From Paracamarosporium sp. OC-R06-R3 (lineage: Eukaryota > Ascomycota > Dothideomycetes > Pleosporales > Didymosphaeriaceae): a stretch of 64,000 nucleotides of DNA. The position numbers and the translations under genes are program-made. This document shows positions 36,968-47,921 of this stretch, one piece after another (positions within the stretch are counted from its first letter, which is position 1; the number at the start of each line of letters is the position of its first letter). Under the pieces are notes generated by a model. That model did no database searches, was not told the DNA's origin, and saw only the letters and a list, made by a program, of their open reading frames with translations. The stretch is from positions 672,052-736,051 of the forward strand of contig JACVRA010000202.1 in assembly GCA_019828545.1 (NCBI GenBank). The letters run 5' to 3'.

Positions 36968-38510
36968 ATGACCCAGCCACATGCCATGGCATCGCCGCCG
37001 TCCCCTGCATCCTCTGCCAGCCGCGCGAGCTCCCCAACACCACCGCTGACGCTCGAGGGCCTCGTGAACCACTTCGTCGCTTCCAAGCGCTCTCTGCAGA
37101 CGCAGACCATTCTGTGGCGCGCCAACGACACCGTGACCTCTGCGCGCGAGCTGTTGGAAGAGAACGCCGTTGTTGCGGCCAGAAACACTTCCATTAGAAA
37201 TATTGTTGATGAGCAAGTTGATGCGCTAGAAGCTGTCCGCCGCGGTATAGACGTGGTTGAGGCCGAGGTGCAGGCCGAGTTCAAGGTACACCAGCCACTC
37301 CTCAGACACGATCAAAGGACTAACCAGCCAGCAACTCCTTCATGACCTGGACACCTCGTTTGCCGGCCTGAAATCCACCCTCGCCGTCTTGCACGACACG
37401 CCCATCGAGTCCGCCCTTCAACCCCCCGGCACGCCGCAGAGGCATCTTTACGATTTCATCGACAACACGACTGTCTCCGCCCTGGAAAACTCGCTTCGAG
37501 CTTGCATAGACAGGTACAACGAGGTCCGCTCGAGCCTCGAGGAAAGCACAGACGCTTTCGACACCGCACTCGAGAACCTGCATTCATCCATCGACAATGT
37601 CCCCAAGACGCCTGTCACCAACTCCATCCCGAGCCCTATACCCAGCTTATACCATGATCTCGAGGGACATGCAAGAGAGGCTGCACAAGCTTTCCAATCT
37701 CTGGTCAAGCACTACGACTTGTGCGTGACTGCTCTTCGGCACACCGAAGGAGGCGCTGCTGCTGTGACACAGGCCACCGGAGATGCCTCGTTACCAACAG
37801 GCGATGATCACAGTCCACCTCCGGAGCCAATCTCGGAAGAAGATCGCCAGGAGATGCTGAGCGTACTGGAAAGAGATGCCCAGGAAGTTGAGGATGTCAT
37901 TTCCGAGATCCGCGAACACGGCTCTGAGATGGAATATTTGCTGTCGCAAATTGACAATCACATCACTCACTTGCGAAACGAAGATTCGGCACTGGGTAGC
38001 ATTCTCAAGATGATTGCGAATATTGCATTAGAGGTCAGAAGCCACATTGCCACCTCGAGAGCCTTCCATAATTCATGGCTAGAGGACACGCGACCTACAT
38101 TACTGAATGGTATTGAGGAGTGGGAGAACCAGCGGGACTTCTATGAGCGGTTCGACCTGGCATATGCTGAATTATTGGTAGAGATCTCTTCACGCAGACG
38201 CAGACACGAGAAGGCGAAGCGAAAGGCCGAAGAGGCGCAGAAGGAACTCGACAAGCTGCATGCCGAGGATGAGCGCGCACGTGAGCAATTTACGCTCGCC
38301 CAAGGAGACTTTCTACCATTGGATATCTGGCCCGGACTGAGAGACCCGCCCAGACGCTATGAAGTGCGGGCCGTTCCGATCGCGCAAGAGCAGGAACAAG
38401 AAGAAGAGGGGGAAGAGAACCGCGAAACGGATCTGGTCGCGAAGAGTATCCCACAGCTAGGCAGGAACGTCGTCGAGCGTGCCTTGATCAGGGTGAAGAG
38501 AAGAATGTGA
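36968..38510 (+). CDS. ATG17: Autophagy protein Atg17
   Basis: Exons 36968-37285 and 37332-38510 give 498 residues. The 46-bp intron has GTACAC, a perfect ACTAAC branch site and ends CCAG, joining VQAEFK to QLLHDLDTSFAGLK. The protein is helical almost throughout. Family hallmarks are LVNHFVASKRSLQTQTILWR, ANDTVTSARELLEENAV, VDEQVDALEAVRRGIDVVEA, and near the end QFTLAQGDFLPLDIWPGL followed by PPRRYEV. Atg17 is the crescent-shaped scaffold of the Atg1 kinase complex that organises the pre-autophagosomal site on starvation. A second possible start is ATG 36986. The length is close to other filamentous-fungus Atg17 proteins. Confidence 0.9.
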
Positions 38511-39071
38511 AATCTTAGATGCCGCCCGAAACCGTCCTTGCGCCTAATCTCTTCACATACCGTCATCGCCAGAAGGTGCCAGAAGCAGAAGTCACGATAC
38601 CCCTTCGATCTGCTTCTGCAGCTACAGTCTCGCGTGCCCACGCGTATTCGCAGCTGAATGATATCCATGTCCAGGTGCTGGATCATGGAAGCGGGTGTGG
38701 AAGCTATGTTCCATAACCTAAGTGTGGCTGCAAGTGATCAGTACTCAATTCATTCGAAGGCTGAATGCGACAGAAAGAGTACATTGCTCTGTAGGATTTA
38801 TGTGTATTACTATGAGCAATCGCGAGTGACCCCCGAAGTCGAGACAGGAGCAGATAAATAGTCGGCGTACGAAGCGATTCGGAAGTCTACCAAGAGAAGT
38901 TGGATAGGAGCGGGAGACAGACAGGGGTAAGACGTCTGTTTTTGAATGTGTTGATGTTGTTAATGTTAAGCGCGTGTATGTCATACTGTTCGTTGAAAGA
39001 TCACTTGACTAATTCGTCTTTCGTAACGGTAAGCAAGCTACAAAGCGGATCTCGGGAGGTGTTCTGAAAAT
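38511..39071. other. Intergenic, no gene seen
   Basis: About 560 bp of ATG17 3' flank leading into the repeat-bounded region. Nothing else seen. Confidence 0.5.
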
Positions 39072-39153
39072 TGAGTCACTTTGTGTACATTGATTGGTAT
39101 CGTTATATGTAGCGTTTAGTACCTAATTCGCATATTTTAATTTATGCATTCAA
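39072..39153. repeat. Repeat A, left copy
   Basis: This segment matches 40690-40771 in the same orientation with mostly transition differences (for example GGTATCGTTATATGTAGC here against GGTATCATTATACGTAGC there). The two copies bracket the broken gene pair. Confidence 0.75.
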
Positions 39154-39167
39154 GATCATAAGATCTG

Positions 39168-39370
39168 ATTGTTACTTTGGAGGATCCACATTGTCATACA
39201 TCTCACAGTGGGACTGGTATAGTCCAGTCAGTCTTTCACAGGTATATAGAGCTGTCGAATCCCGTAGTGTCTCCCAAGCGATTCGTCTCTACTCCAAGTT
39301 AACTATTACTTTGGACGATCCACATCATCATATATCTCATATTAGGACTGGTATAGTCCCGTCAGGCTTT
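39168..39370. repeat. Repeat B, two direct copies (39168-39237 and 39302-39371)
   Basis: Both copies contain TTACTTTGGA, GATCCACAT and GGACTGGTATAGTCC in the same order, about 134 bp apart, differing mainly by G/A and C/T changes. They lie just beyond the 3' end of the FMN dehydrogenase fragment. Confidence 0.75.
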
Positions 39371-39375
39371 GACGC

Positions 39376-39950
39376 CTACAGCCGTGCTAAACGGCCAGTT
39401 AGACTAACTAACCCAATAGACGACTTGTTTATATCCGAGATAGTTCTGCAGCCCGTCAATTGCATACATCGGCGAAATTCCTGATACAGAATATCCAAGC
39501 CTTGGCTCACACCGGCCTCACCGTCATACTACTCGTGTAAGCTTTATAAGTCTACAATATAGTCCACAAAGGACGATCCTGAGGAGAACTCACTGCCAAG
39601 CCCCAGATAGGAGGTCGCCCAACCCAGCAACACTCTGCTCCCAGAGCAATCGCTTTGAATATATCCGTTCCTGTTCGGATGCCGCCGTCGATATGCACTC
39701 TGACTTTACCGGCGGCCGCCTCGACGCATTCCTCTAGGACATCGATAGTGGCAGGCGTACCATCAAGCTGCCGACCACCATGATTGCTAACGATGACTCC
39801 GTCGCAGCCGAAGTCGCGAGCTAACTTAACATCCTCTGCAGTCAAGACGCCTTTGATCCAAATCTGCATCTTCGTCAGGCTGCGTAGATACGGTATTTCG
39901 CTGACCCAAGAATGCGCATCCGAATTAAAAGCCACGAAGCCATCGTCATG
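39376..39950 (-). pseudogene. FMN-dependent alpha-hydroxy-acid dehydrogenase, C-terminal fragment
   Basis: Exon pieces to 39594 and 39528-39376 are separated by a 65-bp intron (GTGAGT..GAGTAG). Joined, they carry the second half of a lactate oxidase/FMN dehydrogenase: SWVSEIPYLRSLTKMQIWIK, GVIVSNHGGRQLDG with the catalytic H-G-G-R motif, VHIDGGIRTGTDIFKAIALG, WVGRPPIWGLA, and YDGEAGVSQGLDILYQEF through to a natural stop at 39376-39378. The N-terminal half (FMN-binding start and the first barrel strands) is absent: homology stops near 39950, where the divergent RidA fragment begins. No start codon of the family remains, so this is a truncated gene. Confidence 0.75.
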
Positions 39951-39959
39951 CGTTTCCGC

Positions 39960-40469
39960 GCGGATAGCAGTTCTTTCGCCGAATGCTCCTCGACCTGCTC
40001 CGTTCCTCTCGCAAGCCATCCGACAGGGCCCTTTCGTTTTCTGCTCAGGCCAGATCGCAGTCGATCCAGGAACAGGTGCTCTCATCAGTGGTACTGTCAA
40101 GGACAGAACGGTCAGTTCTACCAGTAGCAACTAGGTTGGGTGACGGTTTGCAGACGATTAACTGTAGCGCGACAGGCCCAAATTCTACGGAATCTATCTG
40201 CAGTACTAGAGGCCGCTGGCTCCAGTCTCGCACTCGTTAATAAAGTGAACATTTTCCTGATTAACCCAGACGACTTTGGTGACATGAATGAAACCTATAT
40301 GTCGTTCTTCCATGCTCCCTTGCCTGTGAGTGAACCAGAGGAGCAGGGTGTTCTGTGGCTGAATATTACTTAGGCGCGCACCTGTGTCTTCGTCAAAGCA
40401 TTGCCACTGGGCACTGATGTGGAAATTGAATGCGTCGCCGGCGTTGGTGCATCAAAGGCAAAGCTATGA
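39960..40469 (+). pseudogene. RidA/YjgF/UK114 family gene, 5'-truncated
   Basis: Three exon pieces read RIAVLSPNAPRPAPFLSQAI, GPFVFCSGQIAVDPGTGALI, then after an intron beginning GTCAGT at about 40110, QAQILRNLSAVLEAAGSSLA, NETYMSFFHAPLP, and after a GTGAGT..CTTAG intron, ARTCVFVKALPLGTDVEIEC to a stop at 40467-40469. This is almost a whole RidA (enamine/imine deaminase) protein, with the conserved Arg in ARTCVFVKALP. However, there is no ATG in frame directly before IAVLSP: the frame runs into sequence antisense to the FMN dehydrogenase. The first splice junction also appears out of phase. It probably lost its promoter and first codons. Confidence 0.7.
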
Positions 40470-40689
40470 GCGACACGGCGAGCTTTTCTACGTAAAGGAG
40501 GCCGCAGGCTGTTGGTGACAGGCCCTGATCCGGCGGAGTGGCTAGGAAAGTATATAGCATACGCTAGCTGGGGCCTCTTCAGTAGACACAGATATAAAGC
40601 AATCCTTACTTGCCGACGCGCTGGGCTTGGTAAAGGATACAGACGATATCGTCGTGATATTGTAGTGACATTGTAGCCGTTCTCTGGAG

Positions 40690-40771
40690 ATTAAATCACT
40701 TTGAGTATCGACTGGTATCATTATACGTAGCATTTAGTGCCTAATCCGTATATCTAAATTTATAGATTCGA
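40690..40771. repeat. Repeat A, right copy
   Basis: Direct-repeat partner of 39072-39153, with transition-rich divergence consistent with age or repeat-induced point mutation. Confidence 0.75.
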
Positions 40772-41488
40772 GGAAACCACTTCAGTGTTAATTCTTGACT
40801 AACCTACGCGATCCCGTCTGCTATTGTTGCCTGTATCTGTCCTATTACTTAACCTGTCTGTAGTCTCGCACTTTATACGTACAACTGTATCTTTGATCTT
40901 ATAAGCTAATGCACTAGTGACTTAATGGACACTGCTTCAGCGGATGCGGCGCCAGAACCTCTTGTTAGTCTGGTGGATACTTGACAGCGTGACAGCTTCA
41001 CTTTGATTGAGGTGCATGGGCTGTGTTGGCGTTTACGGACATATCCATGCAGAAAGTTTGAAGAGTCATAGTAATGAGCGCGCAAAGACCTCTGAATCAC
41101 AACCGAGACTTCTGCTATCCAAAACGAGGAAATGGTTCTGGAGCTGTTGACTCATCCTTGATCATTCTGATAGACGGACTGTGGCGGGTTGATTACAGGG
41201 TGGTGGAGGGGTAGTTAGACCGCCTCTGTAGGGCTGATTCGCACCCCGCTATACTGCCAGTAGCCCCTTCTGACGTGTTATCGATAGACTCACCGAACTT
41301 TTTCTGCCCCTCTTGCACTACTCACTCTTTACTGCATACTGCGCCACCATATACCAATTGCCACGTCTGCACCTGTATATAGTGCTACCTCAATCCGGTC
41401 AACATCTATCCTCAACAGTTCATAAAGCTTCGCAACATCCACGCCCATAGTTTCGCCACAAAGCACTGCAAATTTACTGCGCGCAGCC
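40772..41488. other. Intergenic and RIO1 leader
   Basis: About 720 bp; AT-richer up to about 41100, then the RIO1 promoter and leader. No gene seen. Confidence 0.5.
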
Positions 41489-42997
41489 ATGGCGAGCACC
41501 GAGCCTACTGTCCCCACCACTACTGAGCCGGTAGTTGACGACGAACGCGACGACGATTTCGAAGATATTTTTGACCCGTCTGAAGATGATGAAGCGCCCG
41601 AACTCGTGTCCGGTCCTAACGCCCAGAAGAAATCGAAACCTACTGCGAACACCAGTGCTTCTATAGACGACCAAGTGGCATCGCTAGCCAAACATGCAGG
41701 CCGAATACGGCTCGATCACAGAATGGCTGGCACAGGCGGAGGTGCGGCAAGAGACAAGGACAAGGCCGACAGAGCAACGAGCGAGCAAGTGCTGGACCCG
41801 CGGACACGCATGATATTACTACAGCTCATCAACCGCAATATTGTGTCTGAGATCCACGGTGTCATCTCAACGGGCAAGGAGGCGAACGTATACCATTCAG
41901 TTACCATACCTGAGGACGACTCGCAGCCACTGCACCGAGCGATCAAGGTGTACAAGACGTCCATCTTGGTTTTCAAGGACCGCGACAAGTACGTGACGGG
42001 CGAGTTCCGCTTCCGTCAGGGCTACAACAAGAGCAACAACCGTGCCATGGTCAAGGTGTGGGCAGAGAAGGAGATGCGGAACCTCAGGCGGATATACAAC
42101 GCTGGCATTCCAGCACCCGAGCCTTTGTACCTGCGCTTACACGTCCTCGTCATGAGCTTCCTGGGCGACAAGAAGGGCTGGCCTGCGCCACGTCTCCGAG
42201 ACGTCGTGTTTGAGGGCCTCACAGCCGAGGAAGAGGAGCAGAAGTGGAAGAGCCTGTACGTGCAGCTTCTGGGCTACATGCGCACCATGTACCAGACCTG
42301 CCGCTTGGTCCACGCCGATCTTAGCGAGTACAATCTCCTCTACCACGAGAACAAGCTCTACATGATCGATGTCTCGCAATCCGTCGAGCACGACCACCCC
42401 CGCTCCCTAGAGTTCCTGCGCATGGACGTAAAGAACGTGTCAGATTTCTTCCGCACCCGGAATGTCGACGTGCTCTCCGAGCGTAAGGTCTTCCTCTTCG
42501 TGACCGGCGAAGAAGGTGGCAAGGAGCTTCCTGATATGGAGACGTACATCCACGGCATGTTCGAGAAGAAGGATGCCTTGACCGAAGACGAGAGGAAACA
42601 GGAAGACAACGAGGACGAGGTTTTCCGCAACCAATACATTCCTCAGACCCTTGATCAGGTATACGACATAGAGCGGGACGCTGAGCTCGTCAACAAAGGT
42701 CAGGGCAACGACCTCATCTACCAAGGACTGTTGGCCAGCAAGGCTGCTGATGACACACCCGTATCACAAAACGAGTCGGACGCCTCTCAAGAAGGCAGTG
42801 ATGCTGATGAGACCTCTTCCGAGGAAGACGAAAGCAAGTTTGAGAAGGGCACGCCGAGGGGAAAGCGCAACATGGACAAGGACGCGAAGCGCGAGCATAA
42901 GAAGGCCGTCAAAGAAGAGAAACGCGAGAAGCGCAAGGAGAAGATGCCAAAGCACTTGAAGAAGAAACTCGTGTCGCAGTCGTCGCGTAAGAAGTGA
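41489..42997 (+). CDS. RIO1: Serine/threonine protein kinase Rio1
   Basis: An intronless 502-residue protein. An acidic N-terminus (DDERDDDFEDIFDP) precedes the RIO kinase domain. The flexible nucleotide loop is ISTGKEANVYHS (126-137), the ATP-contacting lysine is Lys153 in AIKVYKTS, the catalytic loop is VHADLSEYNLLYH (274-286) with Asp277, and the metal-binding IDVSQSVEHDHP (293-304) has Asp294. These are Rio1-type motifs. The C-terminus is acidic (DETSSEEDES), then highly basic (KREHKKAVKEEKREKRKEK). Rio1 is an atypical kinase/ATPase needed for late 40S subunit maturation in the cytoplasm. The start at 41489 has a GCCATGGC context. Confidence 0.95.
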   Translation: MASTEPTVPTTTEPVVDDERDDDFEDIFDPSEDDEAPELVSGPNAQKKSKPTANTSASIDDQVASLAKHAGRIRLDHRMAGTGGGAARDKDKADRATSEQVLDPRTRMILLQLINRNIVSEIHGVISTGKEANVYHSVTIPEDDSQPLHRAIKVYKTSILVFKDRDKYVTGEFRFRQGYNKSNNRAMVKVWAEKEMRNLRRIYNAGIPAPEPLYLRLHVLVMSFLGDKKGWPAPRLRDVVFEGLTAEEEEQKWKSLYVQLLGYMRTMYQTCRLVHADLSEYNLLYHENKLYMIDVSQSVEHDHPRSLEFLRMDVKNVSDFFRTRNVDVLSERKVFLFVTGEEGGKELPDMETYIHGMFEKKDALTEDERKQEDNEDEVFRNQYIPQTLDQVYDIERDAELVNKGQGNDLIYQGLLASKAADDTPVSQNESDASQEGSDADETSSEEDESKFEKGTPRGKRNMDKDAKREHKKAVKEEKREKRKEKMPKHLKKKLVSQSSRKK

Positions 42998-43574
42998 GGA
43001 GGTTCATCGCATGCATTTACATTTACATGTTGGAAATTTGTTGAGCACCGCTGTTGGACGCGCATCATCTACAGGGTAAGTTCATCTACGTTCTTTCATG
43101 GAGCGGATTTGTTGGGGACTTGTGACGAAGAAAAGCCCGGCACTTCTGGTTGTCTGCCGCAACTTGGTTTTCGCAAGATAGCCAGTGTGGCGGGCACTGG
43201 AGCATGGTGTCGCCGAATAGCTGTCCTGCGGTCTCAGCCGCAGGGTGGCTTTGCGGATCAAAGAGAGCACTGAGGTCGTGGGAGTTGTTTACTGGTCTGC
43301 CTGAGTGTGGATGGACCATATACTGACCGGAAAATAGATGCTTGTTTATGAGCTCGATGCATAGCGCCGCGTCGAAAACCCGGGTGCATTGTCATGGTCT
43401 CAGTAATGAAGGGCCTTCTTTCAGTACCTGGTGTTTAGATGGAAGGATTTGATGATATAACGGGTAGAGATACGCGCCAGCGTCATGCTATGATACATGC
43501 GTTGCGACGCTACGTCTAAAGTACTATATCTACATCCAGATCGTACAAGATTTACAGTTCTTCTTTTGCACATC
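42998..43574. other. Convergent 3' flanks
   Basis: About 580 bp between RIO1 and the Coq11-like gene. Nothing supported. Confidence 0.5.
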
Positions 43575-44578
43575 TTACAACATGTTCTTCCTCCACGCCC
43601 TCGTAGCCAGCTTCTCAATCTCTCCAACCTCTACCGGCCCTTTGACCTCCTCGTCCTCAAGTGCCTCTACAATTGCATCTGCAACTATATCCACCTTAAG
43701 CGGCTTGATCCCCCCCGCACCCATCAACCACGTTAACTTCCCTCCCACAGCGCTATTCACCATCGATGCGATCCCGCCCGCAGCCGCAATGGGCAGCGTA
43801 AACGTCCTCGAAGAATCATACATAAACGGCGCCCGTATAAACACGCTCCTCATACCAGGAAACCTCGCCCCAATAATATCCTCCGCCTCGCGCTTCGTCG
43901 TAATATACCTCCTCGGCAGCACAGGCGCACCCGCCGCAGCACTGACATACAAATACGAGCCCACGCCCTTCTCCTGCGCCTCCTTCGCCAGACTAACCGC
44001 CGAATCCCGATTCATAACCTCGTACGTCAATTGTCCGTCTTTCTCCTGCGGGCGTAACGCCTCTCCTTCCTTCCGCTCAAACGGGTTTTGCGTCCCCTGC
44101 TTGGTTGCGCTGAAGGCGCGCTGGAGACCTGAGATGGGTGATTCGCGACCGGATACGACGCCTTTGTAGTCGGCTTCAAGGAGGATGCCCATGCTGTGGA
44201 CGACGGCTGAGGCGGACGAGAGATGCGAGTTGTAGGTTGAGGGGTCGAGGATATCCCCTTTTTCCCAGGAGACGGAGGTCGACCATGAGGGCGGGGTGGG
44301 AGAGGAAGTTACGGAGGACCATTGGGGTGCGCCGGAGCGTCTGTGGGTGAGATGTTAGGTGGATGGGATGTGGGACTGTGTGGGAGAGGCGTACGATATC
44401 GAGGTCACGGCCCAGCCGCGCTGGGTAGCTGCTCTGCATATGCGGCTTCCTGCGCGTGAGTGAGCAATAAATTCATCTTGGATGTTTAAAAGTAAAATAT
44501 GGGCCAATGAGTGTGCAGCTTACCCAGAAATCCATTGCCGCCACAGACTACGAGCTTCTTCTTCACTGCTGAAGCCAT
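43575..44578 (-). CDS. Mitochondrial NAD(P)-binding SDR-like protein (Coq11/YLR290C-like)
   Basis: Exons 44578-44524, 44449-44395 and 44340-43575 give 291 residues. Introns are 74 bp (GTAAGC..CGCAG) and 54 bp (GTACGC..CACAG). The first exons encode the Rossmann nucleotide-binding start: KKLVVCGGNGFLGSRICRAA, in which GGNGFLG is the glycine loop split by the first intron. Later motifs are AVVHSMGILLEADYK, GSYLYVSAAAGAPVLPRRYI, TKREAEDI, and IRAPFMYDSSR. The atypical extended SDR layout matches yeast Coq11 and the NDUFA9-like group. Coq11 belongs to the ubiquinone synthesis complex at the mitochondrial inner membrane. The match to this branch is by memory of motifs, so orthology is probable rather than certain. 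It diverges from YAF9 across 303 bp. Confidence 0.78.
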
Positions 44579-44881
44579 TGTTGTGCGTGTGCGGAAGAAG
44601 GAAGCTTGCGGCTCGAAATGGTGAGTGGTGAGGTCATGTCACTCCACCGAAGCTGTTCGTAGGGCTGACAGGGATGCTTCTTGCCAAGACCTCCGCGGCG
44701 AAGCCCCAGATTTTGGTAGGTGCATGTTGGGTGCTCAACGTTCATACAACACACTGTCCATACTGTACGACACTCTCCCTTACCCTTCATTTCTGTCACC
44801 AAACCCTCGGCGTTCTCAGCGAACATACTGTGGTTTATTTACGCCAAATATTGGTAGGTAGTGCGACGCGCACTTGTGAAG
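44579..44881. promoter_or_regulatory. Bidirectional promoter, Coq11-like and YAF9
   Basis: The 303 bp between two divergent start codons must carry both promoters. No specific element identified. Confidence 0.5.
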
Positions 44882-45820
44882 ATGCCCGCCCCCGCTGCAA
44901 ACAAGCGCGTCAAGGTCAGTGAAAGCGCACATGCTCCACTATGATCGCGAGCTAACGACGTGCAGAGTAGGCGCGTAAGCCGAAATATCAGTATGCATGC
45001 TCCGATATGAATGCGCAACCCTCTCCTAACGCGCACAGTCATCGGCTCCGAAGCCTGGGCTCTCCCTCCCGTGGGCCATCCCGACCGCCCCAAGGGCGTA
45101 CCCGAAGACCACACCAAGCGATGGACCGTCTACGTGCGCCAGCCAGACGGTGACCCTTCCCTCACTACTTGGCTCAACAAAGTTCAATTCAAGATATTCA
45201 ACACCTACGAGAACCCGCTCCGCACGTGCGACAACCCGCCATTTCAAGTCACCGAGACGGGTTGGGGTGGCTTCACTATCGACATACGGCTACATTTCCA
45301 GCCTATCAGCGGCGAGAAGGCGCAGTACAGACAACACTTTTTGCAGCTGGAGAAATATGGCGATGAGAAGCTGCAGGCAGAGCAGGAAAGGACAGGCTGT
45401 GTGAGGAGCGAGTTCTTGGAAGTGGTGCAGTTCAATGAGCCGACCGAAGCACTGTTTGAAGCGCTCACTGCAGATGATCAGTGGAGCTATCTTGCGCTGG
45501 GTGCGAAGGGTGGTAAGAAGACCTCGAGCATGAGCATAGGACCGAATGGGCGACCAAAGCGCGGGTTTCCCAGCGGCGAGCGGAGCGCGCAATTACCGGA
45601 GAAGGGCGGCGATGATATTCCCTTTAGCCAGGAGCAAGAGGCTGAGCTGATCAACCAGCTGAAGGCTAAGATGGAGGAGGTCGACAAAGCACTGCAAGAG
45701 GAGACGAAGATTAGGGAAGAGACGGAGAACAAGCTTAAGGTGTTGAGGACAGAGCTAGGTCACGAGGCAGCTCAGCAAGCCGCGCAACAAGCAAGCGGGG
45801 ATAGAAGTAGGAGGAGGTGA
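44882..45820 (+). CDS. YAF9: YEATS-domain protein Yaf9
   Basis: Exons 44882-44914, 44966-44990 (only 25 nt) and 45039-45820 give 279 residues. Intron 1 (50 bp, GTCAGT..TGCAG) has a GCTAAC branch and intron 2 (48 bp, GTATGC..CACAG) a CCTAAC branch. Splicing gives KRVKSRRVSRNIIIGSEAW, the normal Yaf9 entry. The YEATS domain follows (RWTVYVRQPDGD, VQFKIFNTYENPLRTCDNPP, ETGWGGFTIDIRLHF), in which the aromatic W-G-G-F loop contributes to the acyl-lysine reader cage. A C-terminal coiled coil (residues about 220-265) mediates complex assembly. Yaf9 is shared by the NuA4 acetyltransferase and SWR1 remodelling complexes in the nucleus. Confidence 0.88.
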
Positions 45821-46272
45821 GAGAGTGAGGGATGGGAAATATCTGGATTGAATTCGGTTGAGATGTTCTGCTGACATTTGTCGTGCCCAGTAGTAAAAAG
45901 ACCACAAAAGCGAGAAGGAGGAGAATGCTTGGTTGGTAATGCTGGGCAACCGTGCAACAAGGCATTCGTATCCTATCTTGACTTTGCGCAGATTAGGGAT
46001 TGTACGCCAATTAGTATGTCATACACCAGGCCGGTCTTCACTGTGGTCGCATTCGCAAGGCGTTGGGAAAAGGAATAGTTCTACTAGGGTATAGGTAGAA
46101 GGCGTTGGTGCCAGCTTACTGATACCTCTTCCTAATAACTTTGTCACGTTATGTTCGCAGATATGTTAATGCTCTTCCTAATACCATCCTTCGTTGATGC
46201 CACAAGTAACCAATAACGCCCGTTCCATTCCTATGCAGAACGCCGCAGATCATACCACAACTTTTTCAGACC
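45821..46272. other. Convergent 3' flanks
   Basis: About 450 bp, nothing seen. Confidence 0.5.
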
Positions 46273-46794
46273 TCAACTGCCGCCGGTTGACTTATGCTTT
46301 ACAGTATCAAAGTCAATTTCTGATTTCACCACCGTCTTCGACTTCCGCGTCACGCCCTGGCCCGTCCGCATTCCCTCTGTTCGCTCAACACCTTTCTCAA
46401 CCCACTGTACACCTCATTAGCACCAGATCCAATCATACTAAAACTCTTGTATACTCACCGCCTCAGTAATCTTACTCAACTCCGGCGACGCCGGACTAAA
46501 ATCCAACGGATTCACCACATTCCCCTTCCCAGCCTTCGCCTTGGACGACACCGAGTCGGCGTCCTTGCCAAAACTAGCAGCCGTCTGCTCGGCTACCATG
46601 TCGTCGCCGCCAGACTGGGAGTACTCGTCGCTCCGCAGGTTGATGGCTGCAGGGTCCGAGTCCTCGCGCTTGCCCGTCTTGATGAAGTGGTTGTCCGGGA
46701 CATTCGAGGGGGATGGGGAGCCGGAGGAGTAGCGAGCGAGGATGGGAGCGGGGGTGCGGCGGAGGAGGTGCGCGCGGAGAGGGAGGCGGATCAT
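46273..46794 (-). CDS. Small conserved protein with probable mitochondrial targeting
   Basis: Exons 46794-46459 and 46404-46273 give 155 residues. The 54-bp intron (GTGAGT..GTACAG) joins LSKITEA to WVEKGVERTEGMRTGQG. The N-terminus MIRLPLRAHLLRRTPAPILA is Arg-rich, lacks acidic residues and is amphipathic, as in mitochondrial presequences, and is followed by RYSSGSPSPSN, like a processing region. The body has NHFIKTGKREDSDPAAINLR and NPLDFSPASPELSK. I recall this arrangement from uncharacterised ascomycete proteins but cannot assign a function. ATG 46794 is chosen because the upstream open frame (to 46923) would mask the presequence. Confidence 0.65.
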
Positions 46795-47921
46795 GGTGGC
46801 GGTTTGGGTGGTGTGGTGGGTATGAATTGCTTCTTGGTGTCGATTGAAAGCGTTGAGGGTGATGGATGTACAATTGGAGAGGAATGAGGAGGAAGTGCTT
46901 TGCTTGCGTCGACGGCTGTACACGAGTGTGCGGGAGCGGTGATCATGGTTGGGCGGTGATGTAATGGGAGCGTTACGGTTTGGCTAGCTCGATGGGGTAA
47001 TGTGGGTGATCGACCCCGGATTTTTCGATCGGCGAATGAGGGGTGCAGGTTCGTATGCAGGGTCCAGACAAGAATCTGTCCCCTTGCTTTCCTCCTCAAT
47101 GAATATTAATAATATACTGGCCGAGAGCTCGGTAAAGAGATCAGCGAACACCTAGATACTGGTACTGATTTTGACCTGAGTCCAAAGATGGCTTCACGCT
47201 CTTTAATCTCCATTATTGCGGATTGCAGGATGTTTGGAACGATCGCAGTGAAGGAGCTAATCAGGTGAAAGAGGGGAAGGTAACTGGTACAACCTAGAGT
47301 TCTGTTCTAGACCAAATAAAATGTCTCAGAAAAAGTGACAGATTCGATTGCGAGCTTGATGGTTGCCTTTTTCGTCTTTACAGAACCACGTGAGGTGCGA
47401 AAGAAAACAAGAAAGACGCTTACATCAACGCCAAGACATGGGGGAAAGGCTTGCCTAGCTCCTCGACGGGACGGTTGCGGCAGGAATTGAAGCACACCTT
47501 GTGCATGTGGATGACAAACGCAGGTACTCTTTTTGCGATGGTGTGCTTTGTCTAGGCCTGTGATGTCACATAGTTTCTTTCATGCGAAAGTCTGACTGCG
47601 TTCTGCCCAATCACGGCCACAGGTGCTAATGCGATTCATAAGCAAAGCCCTCACTCATCAGCGTTAGCCATATTGTCTTGACTCATCTCTTCGCACTCGT
47701 CGGATTTCCACTAGAACAACTGTCACGAGCTCAATTACATATAGATACTTGGTTCGCTGAGGCTGTATATCCATTCGACCTCCATTGATCCCTTGTCGAC
47801 CATAACATCGGAAGCTCATGTACCACCCAGCAGCAGGCAGCAACATTTTCTCAATAACCAGGCAGCCGTCTCATATCATCAGAACCTCATCGAACATATG
47901 TGATTAGTCTTTCCGCACATA
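46795..47921. other. Divergent intergenic region, no gene seen
   Basis: About 1.1 kb between two divergent genes. Nothing supported. Confidence 0.5.
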
